A DNA stretch of 64,000 nucleotides from Ornithinimicrobium cerasi (GCF_003702705.1 NZ_QZMN01000012.1:81684-145683), one strand, 5' to 3'. Counted from the stretch's first letter, positions 34,365 to 44,013 are shown. Made by a program: numbers and translations. Notes: generated by a model not told the origin, from the letters alone.

Positions 34365-35750
34365 TCAGCCGTCGCCGCGGAGCAGCTCCTCGATGTCGGC
34401 GTCGGTGATCGTGAGCTCGCCCTGCACGCCACCCCGGCGCTCGACATACCCGAGCGGGTCGTCCAGGTCCGCGGCCGTCGGCGCGACGTCGGGGTGACCC
34501 CAGGCCTCGTCGCGACCCTCCGTCCCGCGGGCGTCCTCGAGCGCCGCCCACAGGTTCGCGGCGTCACGCAGCCGGCGCGGTCGCAGCTCCAGACCGACGA
34601 GCGAGGCGAACGTCTTCTCGGCCGGTCCTCCCGTCGCGCGGCGGCGCCGCACCGCCTCGGCGAGCGCCTCGGCGTGGGGGAGGTGCGCGGAGGTGGCCCT
34701 GGCCGTCACCTGGTCCACCCAGCCCTCGACCAGGGCGAGCAGCGTCTCGAGCCGGCCGAGGGCCGCCAGCTGGCGGGGGCTCGGCTCGGGCGAGAACAGG
34801 CTGCCACCGAGAGCCTCCTGCATCGCCGTGGGGTCCTGGGGGTCGACGTTGCGGACCGCCTCCTCGATCCCCTCCGTGTTGATGCTGATGTCGCGCGCGT
34901 AGTCCTCCACCGCCGCGAGCAGCTGGGGCCCGAGCCAGGGCACCCCGGCGAACAGGCGCACGCGGGCGGCCTCCCGCACGGCCAGGTAGAGATGGACCTC
35001 CCCGCCGTCCACCTCCAGGCCCTCGGCGAACTCCGCGACGTTCGCCGGCAGGATGACCACGGACTCGCCGGCGAGCAGGGGGATACCCACCTCGGTCCCC
35101 GTGAGTGTCTCCCCGGCCAGGGTGCCGACCGCCTGCCCGACCTGGCCTCCGAACATGCTGGCGCTCATCCGACGGATCATCGGCTCCATCTGCCCCATGA
35201 GGGCGGCAGGGTTCATGCCGGGCGGGAGGCCCGGGATCGGCGGGACGCCGTCCTCGCCCAGACCGGACAGCTGCTGGCGCATCGCCTCCCCGAGCGCTGC
35301 CTGCAGACCCTCCGCGACGGGGGTGGTCAGCCGTTCCCAGACAGGCAGGGTCTGCTCGACCCACTCCGCCCGGCTCAGCGCGAGCGCGGGTCCCTCGGGC
35401 CGGGGGAGGTCGGTCACGGCATCCAGCCACAGGGACGCGACCTGCACGACCTGCTCGACGTCCTTGAGGGTCGTCGCGCCGATGGCAGCGTCGCCGTGCT
35501 GGGCCACGACCTGACGGGCGACGTCGTGGGCGAGCTCGGAGTTGACGGGGCCGTCACCCCCGCCGCCCCCCATGAGCATCTCGATCTGGCTACGCATCTG
35601 CGCGACCTGGCTCTCGTCGAGGTTGCCCAGTCCCATCGACTCGAGCGCCTCCCTCATCTGCGGCGGGACGGCGCCGCCGAAGAGGGACTCGAGCGGGTCG
35701 TGCGGCTCGTCGGGCTGGTCGCGGCGCTCCGGGGAGCTCTCGTCGGACAC
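34365..35750 (-). CDS. DUF2342/zincin-like putative metalloprotease family protein
   Basis: 461 residues. Long helical protein with the family pattern IRRMSASMFGGQVGQAVGTLAGE, VILPANVAEFAEGL and HLYLAVREAARVRLFAGVPWL. Family members are called zinc-dependent metalloproteases, but the HExxH expected for a zincin is not seen here: the aligned segment reads REAAR. It may therefore be a non-catalytic branch. GTG 35750 has AAGGAAGG 6 nt upstream. It is divergent from the SDR gene, as in the mycobacterial Rv3195 region. Confidence 0.8.
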   Translation of the reverse strand: MSDESSPERRDQPDEPHDPLESLFGGAVPPQMREALESMGLGNLDESQVAQMRSQIEMLMGGGGGDGPVNSELAHDVARQVVAQHGDAAIGATTLKDVEQVVQVASLWLDAVTDLPRPEGPALALSRAEWVEQTLPVWERLTTPVAEGLQAALGEAMRQQLSGLGEDGVPPIPGLPPGMNPAALMGQMEPMIRRMSASMFGGQVGQAVGTLAGETLTGTEVGIPLLAGESVVILPANVAEFAEGLEVDGGEVHLYLAVREAARVRLFAGVPWLGPQLLAAVEDYARDISINTEGIEEAVRNVDPQDPTAMQEALGGSLFSPEPSPRQLAALGRLETLLALVEGWVDQVTARATSAHLPHAEALAEAVRRRRATGGPAEKTFASLVGLELRPRRLRDAANLWAALEDARGTEGRDEAWGHPDVAPTAADLDDPLGYVERRGGVQGELTITDADIEELLRGDG

Positions 35751-35869
35751 GGTCGGCCTTCCTTTCTGACAGGCGGTGGGACCAGCCTGCCATCCTGAGA
35801 CGATGACGGGTGCCGCGGCGGTCCGCCGACGCACCACGACCTCTTCCCTCACAACACCAGGAGACGCCG

Positions 35870-36970
35870 GTGAGTTCCGTCCCCGCGGCAGTCGCACCGC
35901 GCCCGAGGCCGATGCGCCTCGCGCTGACCCGCGCCGCCACGCCCTTCGGAACGGCGGTCGCGGGCGGGCTGGGGTCGGGCGGAGACGTCGTGGTGGGGCT
36001 GGACGTCAGCCCGGGCACGGCCCCGGGCGTCGTGTGGCGCCAGGTGGACATCCGCTCGCCGCAGGTCGTCTCGACCCTGGAGGACGTCGACGTCCTCGTC
36101 CACCTCGCGCTCGAACCTGACCTCACGACAGCCCTCGAGGAGGAACCCGCCGCCCGGCGGACCCGACGGACGGAGGAGGTGCGCACCCTGGCCACCGCCG
36201 CCGCGGCCGCCGGCGTCCGGCGTCTGCTGGTGGTCACCAGCGGGATGGTCCACGGTGCCCGTCAGGACAACCCGGTCCCGCTGCCCGAGGACAGCCCGCT
36301 GCGCAGCGACGACACCGAGGGGCTGGTCGCCGAGCTGGTCGCCGTCGAGCGCACCGTCACCGACCTCGCGACCCTGCACCCCACGCTGGAGCTCACCCTG
36401 GTGCGTCCTGGCGCCCTCGTGGGGCCGGGCGTCGACACCATGATCACCCGGCACTTCGAGGCCCCCCGGCTGCTGACGATGCGGGGCACCCTGCCGGCCT
36501 GGAGCTTCTGCCACGTCGACGACCTGGCCGCCGCGCTTCTCGTCCTGGCCCGCGAGACGGACGCCCCGGGCGAGGTGGCCGTCGCCGCCTGGGGGAGTCT
36601 CACCCAGGAGCAGGTCGAGCAGCGCTCCGGCATGCGAGGGATCGAGCTCTCCGCGACCGCAGCCCGCGCGGCCGCGGACCGCCTGCACCGGCTCCGCGTG
36701 ATCCCCGTCCCCGCCAGCGACCTGGCGTACATCGCCCACCCCTGGGTGACCGACCCTCACCGTCTGTCGGCACTCGGGTGGCAGCCCTCCCACGACAACC
36801 TGGCCTGCGTGGACGCCCTCATGGAGCAGGTGCGTGGGCACCATGCCGTCATGGCCCGTCGGTTGCGGTCCCGCGACGCGGTGGGCGCGGCGGCGGCGGG
36901 AGCCGCGAGCGCAGCGGTGGCCGTCCTGGCGACCGCCTCCCTGATGCGCCGGCGGCGTCCGAGGGCCTGA
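35870..36970 (+). CDS. NAD-dependent epimerase/dehydratase-like (atypical SDR) protein
   Basis: 366 residues from GTG 35870 (AGGAG 7-8 nt upstream). The N-terminal Rossmann region is RLALTRAATPFGTAVAGGL, a weakly conserved form of the glycine motif. DVDVLVHLALEP and RLLVVTSGMVHG follow, then LTLVRPGALVGPGVDTM. The usual YxxxK is not evident, so catalysis is doubtful. The end is hydrophobic followed by RRRRPRA, suggesting C-terminal membrane attachment. Likely a regulatory or envelope-associated SDR; function unknown. Confidence 0.75.
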   Translation: MSSVPAAVAPRPRPMRLALTRAATPFGTAVAGGLGSGGDVVVGLDVSPGTAPGVVWRQVDIRSPQVVSTLEDVDVLVHLALEPDLTTALEEEPAARRTRRTEEVRTLATAAAAAGVRRLLVVTSGMVHGARQDNPVPLPEDSPLRSDDTEGLVAELVAVERTVTDLATLHPTLELTLVRPGALVGPGVDTMITRHFEAPRLLTMRGTLPAWSFCHVDDLAAALLVLARETDAPGEVAVAAWGSLTQEQVEQRSGMRGIELSATAARAAADRLHRLRVIPVPASDLAYIAHPWVTDPHRLSALGWQPSHDNLACVDALMEQVRGHHAVMARRLRSRDAVGAAAAGAASAAVAVLATASLMRRRRPRA

Positions 36971-37058
36971 GCCCGGCCGCCGATCAGGGGCACTGTCCGG
37001 GGACGTGAGCGGGCGGCGGGACGGATCGGCATACAGGGGCCTCCCAGCAGCCATGGGG

Positions 37059-37064
37059 CAGAAT
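37059..37064 (+). promoter_or_regulatory. Leaderless -10 box CAGAAT for moaE
   Basis: CAGAAT ends 6 nt before GTG 37071. Confidence 0.45.
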
Positions 37065-37070
37065 GACGCG

Positions 37071-37502
37071 GTGAGCGAGCAGCGGGCCACCGTGGTCACC
37101 GACATCCGGGAGAGCGCCCTGTCCGTGGACGAGGCGCTGAGGGCGGTCGCGTCCCCTCGCGCGGGGGCGGTGACGATCTTCGTGGGGACGGTCCGGGAGC
37201 ACGACGAGGGCCGCGAGGGCGTGACCGAGCTGGGCTACAGCGCCCACCCGGAGGCGCTTGCGCTGCTGGAGCAGGTCGCCGGGAGGGTGGCGGCCGGGAC
37301 GCAGGTCCACGGTGTGTATGCCGTGCACCGCGTGGGCCAGCTGGCCGTCGGCGACCTCGCGGTCGTCTGCGCGGTGTCCGCCGAGCACCGGGCGGAGGCG
37401 TTCGAGGGCGGCCGGCGACTCATCGAGGAGCTCAAGGCGCAGGTGCCGGTCTGGAAGCGTCAGGAGTACGCCGGCGGCGAGCACACCTGGGTGGGCCTGT
37501 GA
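37071..37502 (+). CDS. moaE: Molybdopterin synthase catalytic subunit MoaE
   Basis: 143 residues. With MoaD it inserts sulfur into precursor Z to form molybdopterin. Conserved features are GAVTIFVGTVREHDEG, the YAVHRVGQLAVGDLAVVCAVSAEHR core with catalytic-site His and Arg, and VPVWKRQEY with the active Lys. No other molybdenum-cofactor gene is in the window. Its TGA overlaps the GTG of the next gene by 4 bp. Confidence 0.94.
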   Translation: MSEQRATVVTDIRESALSVDEALRAVASPRAGAVTIFVGTVREHDEGREGVTELGYSAHPEALALLEQVAGRVAAGTQVHGVYAVHRVGQLAVGDLAVVCAVSAEHRAEAFEGGRRLIEELKAQVPVWKRQEYAGGEHTWVGL

Positions 37503-38656
37503 GCGATCCCGTGGTGAGGAGGCGACGGGGCGGGGAGGGACCGCCCCACACGGGCGTGGGTCCGTTCTCGTGGGCGCTGATCGTCACGGTCGTGCTCGCG
37601 GTCGTGCTGGGGGCCGCCCTGGGGCGGGTGCGGGTGGACCAGGTCGCCTACCACCCCGGTCCCGTCTACGACACCCTCGGCGCGATCGACGACACGACGG
37701 TGGTGCAGCTGGACGAGGACCTGCCCACCTACCCCACCGACGGTGACCTCTACTTCACCACCATCCGCATCTCCGGGGGGCCGGGCAACGAGCTCAACGT
37801 GTGGGACTGGCTCGAGGCCAGGCTCGACCCGCGCACGACGCTCGTCCCCAAGGAGGACGTCTTCCCCGAGGACGTCACCGCGCAGCAGGTGCGGGAGCAG
37901 AACACCTCGCTCATGGAGCACTCCCAGCAGGACGCGGCCGTCGTCGCGCTGCGCGCCAGCGGCATCGAGGTGCCCGAGAAGGTGATGGTCGCGCAGATCA
38001 TCGTGGACGCCCCGGCCGACGGCGTGCTCGAGGTCGACGACCAGATCCTGGAGGTGGAGGGCGACCCCGTCAGCGAGACCGAGGCCGTCCGGGAGCGGCT
38101 GCAGGCGGTCACGCCGGGCGAGTCCGCCACCATGACCCTCCTGCGCGACGGCGAGGAGGTCGAGATCGACGTGCCGACCCGGCGTGACGAGGACACCGGA
38201 CGCACGATCGTGGGGGTGTACCTCGCGCCCGACTACCAGACCCCGTACGACGTGACGGTCTCCGCGGGGAACGTCGGCGGCCCCAGCGCCGGCCTGATGT
38301 TCGCCCTGGCGATCTACGACACCATCACTCCCGGCTCGCTCACCGAGGGCAGGTCGTTCGCGGGCACCGGCGCGATCAGCGGCAACGGGTCGGTCCGGCC
38401 CATCGGGGGGATCGCGCAGAAGATGTGGGCCTCCCAGGAGGCCGGGGCCGAGGTCTTCCTCGCGCCCACGGAGAACTGCGACGAGGTGGTGGAACGGCAG
38501 CCCGGAGGCCTCACCGTCGTGCCGGTGAGCACCTTCGACGAGGCGCGGGGGTATGTCGAGCAGGTCGCCTCCGCGCAGGACCCGGCCACCCTCGACCTCC
38601 CGACGTGCCAGGAGGTCCTGGCCGGCCAGCAGGACGGGTCCGACAGCACCGGCTGA
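37499..38656 (+). CDS. Membrane-anchored PDZ and Lon-type (S16) protease
   Basis: 385 residues. A short basic N-terminus and one membrane helix (about 24-44) place the rest outside the membrane. A PDZ domain (about 165-230; APADGVLEVDDQILEVEGD) is followed by an S16 domain with the catalytic Ser in NVGGPSAGLMFAL and Lys in GGIAQKMWAS. This is the YlbL-like family, found as Rv3194c in mycobacteria. Substrates are unknown. Start GTG overlaps the moaE stop. Confidence 0.92.
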   Translation: MSDPVVRRRRGGEGPPHTGVGPFSWALIVTVVLAVVLGAALGRVRVDQVAYHPGPVYDTLGAIDDTTVVQLDEDLPTYPTDGDLYFTTIRISGGPGNELNVWDWLEARLDPRTTLVPKEDVFPEDVTAQQVREQNTSLMEHSQQDAAVVALRASGIEVPEKVMVAQIIVDAPADGVLEVDDQILEVEGDPVSETEAVRERLQAVTPGESATMTLLRDGEEVEIDVPTRRDEDTGRTIVGVYLAPDYQTPYDVTVSAGNVGGPSAGLMFALAIYDTITPGSLTEGRSFAGTGAISGNGSVRPIGGIAQKMWASQEAGAEVFLAPTENCDEVVERQPGGLTVVPVSTFDEARGYVEQVASAQDPATLDLPTCQEVLAGQQDGSDSTG

Positions 38657-38684
38657 GGACCCGGGCGGGCGTCCGGACCGACCC

Positions 38685-39215
38685 TCAGTCCACGAGTGTC
38701 TGCGCGAGCGCGTGGGTGAGCCCGGGGGCGATGTCCCGCCCCACCGCGACAGCGTCGTCGTCGTCGTGATCACGCTGCCGCAGCAGGCACACCTGCTCCC
38801 CGCCCCGCAGGCAGGCCGCCAGCAGCCGTACGTCCTTGCGGTCCGGGTGCCCGGCGAGCCGGTCGGTGGCCTCCCGGGGGTCGACGGGCAGGTCGCGCTC
38901 GGCGTCCGGAGGCACGACGATGCGCTCCACGGCCAGCGCCACGCCGGCCACGTCCTCGGGCCAGGCGACCCGTCCGAGCAGGGACTCCAGGTCCGAGGTG
39001 GCCGGCAGGCCGTCCTGCTCCACCGCGGTCAGGCTCCCGTCGTCGGCCTGGGCGAGCCGCCCGGCCAGGCTCGGCTCCCGCTCGCGCAGCAAGGCGGTCG
39101 GCACCAGGGCGAAGAGCCGCGGCGGCTGGTCCCACCCGGCCCGGGCCACGTGCCGCTCGGTGTCGACGGCGGCGGTCAGGAGGGCGGACGCGGGCGGATC
39201 GTGGGACGCGGACAC
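38685..39215 (-). CDS. PPA1309-family conserved protein
   Basis: 176 residues. It matches the actinobacterial PPA1309 family: LLTAAVDTERHVARAGWDQPPRLFALV at the start, VAGVALAVERIVVPP in the middle and RLLAACLRGGEQVCLLR near the end. Function unknown; the family gene is consistently beside UPF0182 and the PDZ protease. GTG 39215 has both GGGAGG directly upstream and a GACGAT box, so leader type is unclear. It is divergent from UPF0182 with 63 bp between starts. Confidence 0.9.
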   Translation of the reverse strand: MSASHDPPASALLTAAVDTERHVARAGWDQPPRLFALVPTALLREREPSLAGRLAQADDGSLTAVEQDGLPATSDLESLLGRVAWPEDVAGVALAVERIVVPPDAERDLPVDPREATDRLAGHPDRKDVRLLAACLRGGEQVCLLRQRDHDDDDAVAVGRDIAPGLTHALAQTLVD

Positions 39216-39266
39216 CCTCCCATCGTCGCACCCGACGGGGCGGTCGGAGGCCCGGGGGCGGGCGGT

Positions 39267-39272
39267 TAGGCT
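39267..39272 (+). promoter_or_regulatory. Leaderless -10 box TAGGCT for the UPF0182 gene
   Basis: TAGGCT ends 6 nt before GTG 39279. Confidence 0.6.
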
Positions 39273-39278
39273 GACGGG

Positions 39279-42200
39279 GTGAGCCAGCCCGAGCAGCGCC
39301 CCGACCCTGACGAGCCCGTAGGCCCGCCCGGGAACGGGGGTGAGCCCCGGTCCTCCGTGCCCGGTCCGGGGTCGCGCCAGCCGTTCTTCGCCGCGGCCGG
39401 TCCTTCCGGTCCTGGCGGCGGCGGACGGCGTCCGCCCGCGCCGCCGCGACGGCCCCGTCCGGGGGGTGGCCGCAGCCGCCTGGTGCCGACGGTCCTGATC
39501 CTCCTCGGTCTCCTCTCCCTCGTCGGGTACGGGGCGACCCTGTGGACGGAGTTCCTCTGGTACGACTCCGTCGGCTTCCGCGAGGTGCTCACCACCCGTC
39601 TGCTGAGCCAGGTCGCGCTCTTCCTGCTCGGTGGCACGGTGACCGCTCTTCTCGTGTGGGCCTCGCTGTGGCTGGCCTGGCGGCACCGTCCGATCTACGC
39701 CCCGAGCACGCCGGAGCAGGCCGCGCTCGACCGCTACCGCAGCGCCCTGGACCCGATGCGCCGCCTGGTCTTCGTGGCCGTCCCCCTCGTCCTGGGGGCC
39801 TTCGCCGGGGCGGCGATGTCCTCCCAGTGGCAGACCGTGCTGCTCTTCATCCACCGGCAGCCGTTCGGCGTGGAGGACCCGCACTTCGGCATGGACGTGG
39901 GCTTCTTCGTCTTCGCCCTGCCGTTCTGGCAGATGATCGTGTCGTTCGCGACGCTGGTGCTGGGCCTGTCCCTCATCGGTGCGCTGCTGGTGCACTACAT
40001 CTACGGCGGCCTGCAGCTGCAGGCCGCGTCGGGCACGTCGCGCACCTCGACGGCCGCCAGGATCCAGCTCGCGGTCATCCTCGCGCTGCTGCTCGTGGTC
40101 CGGGCGGCGGGCTACTGGATCGAGCGCTACACGCTGTCGATGACCGAGCACGCCCGCATCACGGGTATGACGTACACCGACGTCAACGCCGTGCTGCCCA
40201 CCCGGGGGATCCTCGCGGTCGCGGCGCTCCTGTGCGCGGCGTTCTTCATCGCCACCATCTGGACCCGCGCCTGGCGCCTCCCGCTCATCGGGCTGGGCGG
40301 CCTCATCGTCGTGGCCCTGCTCCTGGGCGGCGTCTACCCGTCGCTGGTCCAGTCGCTGCGGGTACGGCCCTCGGAGGCCCAGCTGGAGGCGCCCTACATC
40401 GAGCGGGCCCTCACGAGCACCCTCGCCGCCTACGGGCTGGACGGCGTGGAGAAGGTCGACTACGACGCCGTGACCGAGGCGGAGCCGGGGCAGCTGCGCA
40501 GCGACGCAGACACAGTCCCCGGGATCCGCATCGTCGACCCGAGCGTGGTCTCCCCGACGTTCCGCCAGCTCCAGGGCGTGCGCAACTACTACCAGTTCTC
40601 CGACGCCCTCGACGTGGACAGCTACGACGTCGACGGGGAGGCGGTCGACACCGTGATCGCCGTGCGCGAGCTCAACCAGGCCGGCATCCCCGCCGCGCAG
40701 CGCAACTGGGTGAACGACCACACGGTCTACACCCACGGCTTCGGCGTCGTGGCGGCCTACGGCAACCGGCGCTCGAGCGAGGGCGAACCGGTCTTCTACG
40801 AGCGCAACATCCCCCCGGTCGGTGATCTGGGGGAGTACGAGCCGAGGATCTACTTCGGGGAGGCGTCGCCGGACTACTCCATCGTCGGTGCCCCCGAGGG
40901 GGCCGAGCCGCGCGAGATCGACTACCCCTCGAGCGGCTCGACGACGGGTGAGGTGCGGAACACCTACGAGGGTGGCGGTGGGGTGGCCATCGGAGACTTC
41001 CTGCGGCGCGCCGCCTACGCCGTCAAGTACCGGCAGGTCGAGATCCTCCTCTCCGACTCCCTCAACGAGCAGTCGCGCATTCTCGACCACCGGGAGCCGC
41101 GCGACCGGGTGGAGCGCGTGGCGCCGTGGCTGCGCCTGGACGGGAACCCCTACCCGGCGGTCGTGGACGGTCGGGTGACCTGGATCATCGACGGCTACAC
41201 CGTCAGCAGCCGCTACCCGTACAGCCAGATGGAGGAGCTCGGGGAGGTCACGGCGGACTCGCTCCAGACCGCCAACAACGTGGAGTCCATCGGATCTGGC
41301 CAGGTCAACTACATCCGCAACTCGGTCAAGGCGACCGTGGACGCCTACGACGGCACGGTCAACCTCTACGCCTGGGACGAGGAGGACCCCCTCCTGATGG
41401 CGTGGAGCTCGGCCTTCGACAACTCGGTCCGCCCGATGTCGGAGATCGACGGCTCCCTGATGAGCCACCTGCGCTACCCCGAGGACCTGTTCAAGGTGCA
41501 GCGGTCGGTGCTCACGCGGTACCACGTCTCGGACGCCTCCTCCTTCTTCGGCGGGCAGGACTTCTGGGCGGTGTCGGAGGACCCGACGGTGGAGACCGCG
41601 GTCAAGCCGGACATCCCGCCGTACTACCTCTCGATCGCGATGCCCGGCCAGGAGGAGCCCACCTTCAGCCTCACCACCACCTACATCCCCCAGGGCCAGG
41701 CGCGCCAGAATCTCACCGGCTACCTCGCGGTGGACGCCGACGCAGGGGAGGCCGACGGCGAGCGGCGGGAGGGCTACGGCCAGATGCGGCTGCTGGTGCT
41801 GCCCCGCGACTCCACCGTGCGCGGACCCGGGCAGTTCCAGAACGACATCAACTCCTCGAACGAGACCTCGGAGGCGTTCACCCAGACCCTGTCCCAGTTC
41901 CTCAACCTCAACCGGCAGCAGGGGTCGCAGGTGCTCATCGGCAACCTCCTGACGTTGCCTGTCGGGGACGGACTCCTCTACGTCGAACCGGTGTACGTCC
42001 AGGCGGAGAGCGGATCGGCATACCCGCTGCAGCGCCTGGTCGTGGTCGCGTTCGGCAACGAGCTCGCCTGGTCCGACACCCTGGACGGTGCGCTGGACGA
42101 GCTCTTCGGCGGTGACTCCGGCGCAACCGCCGGCGACGCCGGCTCCGAGGCGCCTGAGGGCGGCGACGGGACCGAGGACCCGACCGGTGAGGAGCCGCCG

Positions 42201-42410
42201 GAGGAGGACGTGGCGCAGGCCGTCGCGGACATCCAGCAGGCCTACGAGGACGGTCAGACCGCCCTGGCCGCCGGCGACTGGGACGCCTACGGCCAGGCCC
42301 AGGAGAGGCTGCGTGCCGCCATCGACCGGGCCGTCGCCGCCAGCCCGGAGGGCGGGTCGGTGGCCGTCCCCGGTGGTCCCGACGACGCCTCGCAGACGAC
42401 GCAGCCCTGA
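39279..42410 (+). CDS. UPF0182 family large membrane protein
   Basis: 1043 residues. The cytoplasmic start is Pro/Gly-rich (1-65). Seven membrane helices lie between about 70 and 365. A large extracytoplasmic domain follows, with VRNYYQFSDALDVDSYDVDG, FYERNIPPVGDL and GFGVVAAYGNRR typical of the family. The acidic end (GDGTEDPTGEEPPEEDVAQA) precedes a last helix. Function unknown although the family is nearly universal in actinobacteria. Length is normal for the family. Confidence 0.93.
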   Translation: MSQPEQRPDPDEPVGPPGNGGEPRSSVPGPGSRQPFFAAAGPSGPGGGGRRPPAPPRRPRPGGGRSRLVPTVLILLGLLSLVGYGATLWTEFLWYDSVGFREVLTTRLLSQVALFLLGGTVTALLVWASLWLAWRHRPIYAPSTPEQAALDRYRSALDPMRRLVFVAVPLVLGAFAGAAMSSQWQTVLLFIHRQPFGVEDPHFGMDVGFFVFALPFWQMIVSFATLVLGLSLIGALLVHYIYGGLQLQAASGTSRTSTAARIQLAVILALLLVVRAAGYWIERYTLSMTEHARITGMTYTDVNAVLPTRGILAVAALLCAAFFIATIWTRAWRLPLIGLGGLIVVALLLGGVYPSLVQSLRVRPSEAQLEAPYIERALTSTLAAYGLDGVEKVDYDAVTEAEPGQLRSDADTVPGIRIVDPSVVSPTFRQLQGVRNYYQFSDALDVDSYDVDGEAVDTVIAVRELNQAGIPAAQRNWVNDHTVYTHGFGVVAAYGNRRSSEGEPVFYERNIPPVGDLGEYEPRIYFGEASPDYSIVGAPEGAEPREIDYPSSGSTTGEVRNTYEGGGGVAIGDFLRRAAYAVKYRQVEILLSDSLNEQSRILDHREPRDRVERVAPWLRLDGNPYPAVVDGRVTWIIDGYTVSSRYPYSQMEELGEVTADSLQTANNVESIGSGQVNYIRNSVKATVDAYDGTVNLYAWDEEDPLLMAWSSAFDNSVRPMSEIDGSLMSHLRYPEDLFKVQRSVLTRYHVSDASSFFGGQDFWAVSEDPTVETAVKPDIPPYYLSIAMPGQEEPTFSLTTTYIPQGQARQNLTGYLAVDADAGEADGERREGYGQMRLLVLPRDSTVRGPGQFQNDINSSNETSEAFTQTLSQFLNLNRQQGSQVLIGNLLTLPVGDGLLYVEPVYVQAESGSAYPLQRLVVVAFGNELAWSDTLDGALDELFGGDSGATAGDAGSEAPEGGDGTEDPTGEEPPEEDVAQAVADIQQAYEDGQTALAAGDWDAYGQAQERLRAAIDRAVAASPEGGSVAVPGGPDDASQTTQP

Positions 42411-42486
42411 CGCGCCGCCGCAGCGGCGGCCCGACCGCACGATTTGGTCGGGCCGCCGGGGTGACGTAGGATCGGGGAAGCAACGA

Positions 42487-42560
42487 CGCGGGGTGGAGCA
42501 GTTCGGTAGCTCGCCGGGCTCATAACCCGGAGGTCGCAGGTTCAAATCCTGCCCCCGCTA
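42487..42560 (+). tRNA. Initiator tRNA-Met (CAT)
   Basis: A 74-nt cloverleaf. The anticodon loop is CTCATAA. Initiator features are present: C1 opposite T72 cannot pair, and the anticodon stem has three consecutive G:C pairs (CCGGG/CCCGG). D loop AGTTCGGTAG and T arm GCAGG-TTCAAAT-CCTGC are regular. CCA is not encoded. Confidence 0.96.
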
Positions 42561-42581
42561 CTCAACGCGTCAGCAGCGCTC

Positions 42582-42620
42582 GAAGGGCGTGACCAGGACA
42601 TCGTCCGGGTCACGCCCTTC
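42582..42620 (+). terminator. Long perfect hairpin after the tRNA
   Basis: GAAGGGCGTGACC (42582-42594) is matched perfectly by GGTCACGCCCTTC (42608-42620), a 13-bp stem with a 13-nt loop, 21 bp after the tRNA. There is no T tract; it probably ends or processes the tRNA transcript. Confidence 0.65.
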
Positions 42621-42675
42621 AAGCGTCGGCCCTTCCCCGTCTCCGTCGCCTGGCAGGCCCCCCACGTCCGCGACG

Positions 42676-42681
42676 TACAGT
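42676..42681 (+). promoter_or_regulatory. -10 box TACAGT for the M16 peptidase gene
   Basis: TACAGT lies 9 nt before ATG 42691, giving a leader of at most two or three nucleotides. Confidence 0.45.
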
Positions 42682-42690
42682 GTCCCAACC

Positions 42691-44013
42691 ATGCCCCTGA
42701 GCTACCCGGTCCACGCCACCACCCTGCCCAACGGTCTGCGCGTCGTCGTCAGCGAGGACCACGCCGTCCCGACCGTCTCCCTCACCCTGTGGGTCGACGT
42801 CGGGTCCCGCCACGAGGTGAGCGGTCGGACCGGCCTGGCCCACCTCTTCGAGCACCTGATGTTCCAGGGCTCCGAGCTCGTGGCGGAGGGGGAGCACATG
42901 TCCTCGCTCATGGCGCAGGGCGGGCGCGCCAACGCGACCACCTCCTTCGACCGCACCGCGTATGTCGAGTCCGTCCCGACCGGCGCGCTGGAGCTGGCGC
43001 TGTGGCTCGAAGGAGACCGGCACGGCCATCTCCTGCCGGCGCTGACGCAGGAGAACCTCGACAACCAGCGGGACGTGGTCGTGGAGGAGAAGCGGCAGCG
43101 CTACGACACCGTCCCCTACGGGTCGGCGCTCGAGCACGCCTGCCGCCTGGTCTTCCCCGAGGACCACCCCTACCACCACACGACGATCGGGTCCATGGCC
43201 GACCTCGCCGCCGCCACCCTCGACGACACCCACGCCTTCTTCCGCGCGCACTACGGACCGACCACCACCGTGCTGTCGGTCGTCGGGGACGTGTCCCCGA
43301 CGGAGGTGCTCGCTCTCGCCGACCGGCACCTGGGTCACCTGCAGGACGCCACCGTCCCCCGCCCCGGACGCACCGCCCCGCTGCCGCCGCTGGCCGGGAC
43401 GCCCAGCCTGGACGTCGTCGACGACGTGCCCTCCGAGCGTCTGTACCTGTGCTTCCGCCTCCCTGCGGTGACCGACCCGGCCTTCCTGCCGTGCGCCATG
43501 GCGATGGACGCGCTGGCCTCCCTGAGCGTGTCGCGCCTCCAGCTGCGCCTGCTGCGCCGCGAGGAGTCCGTCAGCGGCGTCTCCGCCTCGGCGCTCGGGC
43601 TGGTCGACGGCACCTCCATGGGGCTGCTGGTGCTGGACGTCTCGGACGGCGTCGACCCGGCCCTGGTCGAGACCGCCGTGCACGAGGAGCTGGTGGCACT
43701 GGGACGCGAGGGCCCCTCCGAGGCCGAGCTCGAGGCGTCCCGGGCCGACACCGAGCGCTCGTGGCTGGAGGCGCTGGCCGGGTTCGACGAGCGGGCCGAC
43801 CTGCTGGCCCGGGCCACGGCGGTCTTCGGCGACCCGGAGCAGGTCAACCGCTACCTCGACGACGTGGTTGCGGTGACCGCCGACCAGGTCCGGGAGGCCG
43901 CCGCGCACTGGCTGCAGCCGGGGGCCGCCGCCACGATCCGCTACCGGCGAGGAGCGACGGCCTCGACGCCGCTGCCGGACGAGGTCCTCGCCACCGCCGG
44001 GGCGGTCCGGTGA
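42691..44013 (+). CDS. M16 family zinc peptidase, catalytic subunit
   Basis: 440 residues. The inverted zinc motif HLFEH (51-55) and the distal Glu in VVVEEKRQRYD (~132) are intact, so this is the active half of a processing-peptidase-like pair. The Ala/Gly-rich GGRANATTSFDRTAYVESVP segment is also conserved. The partner is encoded directly downstream with a GTGA overlap. The natural substrate is unknown; the protein has no signal peptide and is probably cytoplasmic. Confidence 0.93.
   Translation: MPLSYPVHATTLPNGLRVVVSEDHAVPTVSLTLWVDVGSRHEVSGRTGLAHLFEHLMFQGSELVAEGEHMSSLMAQGGRANATTSFDRTAYVESVPTGALELALWLEGDRHGHLLPALTQENLDNQRDVVVEEKRQRYDTVPYGSALEHACRLVFPEDHPYHHTTIGSMADLAAATLDDTHAFFRAHYGPTTTVLSVVGDVSPTEVLALADRHLGHLQDATVPRPGRTAPLPPLAGTPSLDVVDDVPSERLYLCFRLPAVTDPAFLPCAMAMDALASLSVSRLQLRLLRREESVSGVSASALGLVDGTSMGLLVLDVSDGVDPALVETAVHEELVALGREGPSEAELEASRADTERSWLEALAGFDERADLLARATAVFGDPEQVNRYLDDVVAVTADQVREAAAHWLQPGAAATIRYRRGATASTPLPDEVLATAGAVR

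Noticed and set aside
38685-42545. A 1286-codon minus-strand open frame across UPF0182
   Set aside because: Only the PPA1309 part (38685-39215) is recognisable; the remainder is the complement of a clear membrane protein gene.
42487-42620. The tRNA and following inverted repeat as an integration (att) site
   Set aside because: No integrase, no second copy of the tRNA 3' end and no foreign-looking genes nearby; the repeat is better explained as a terminator.
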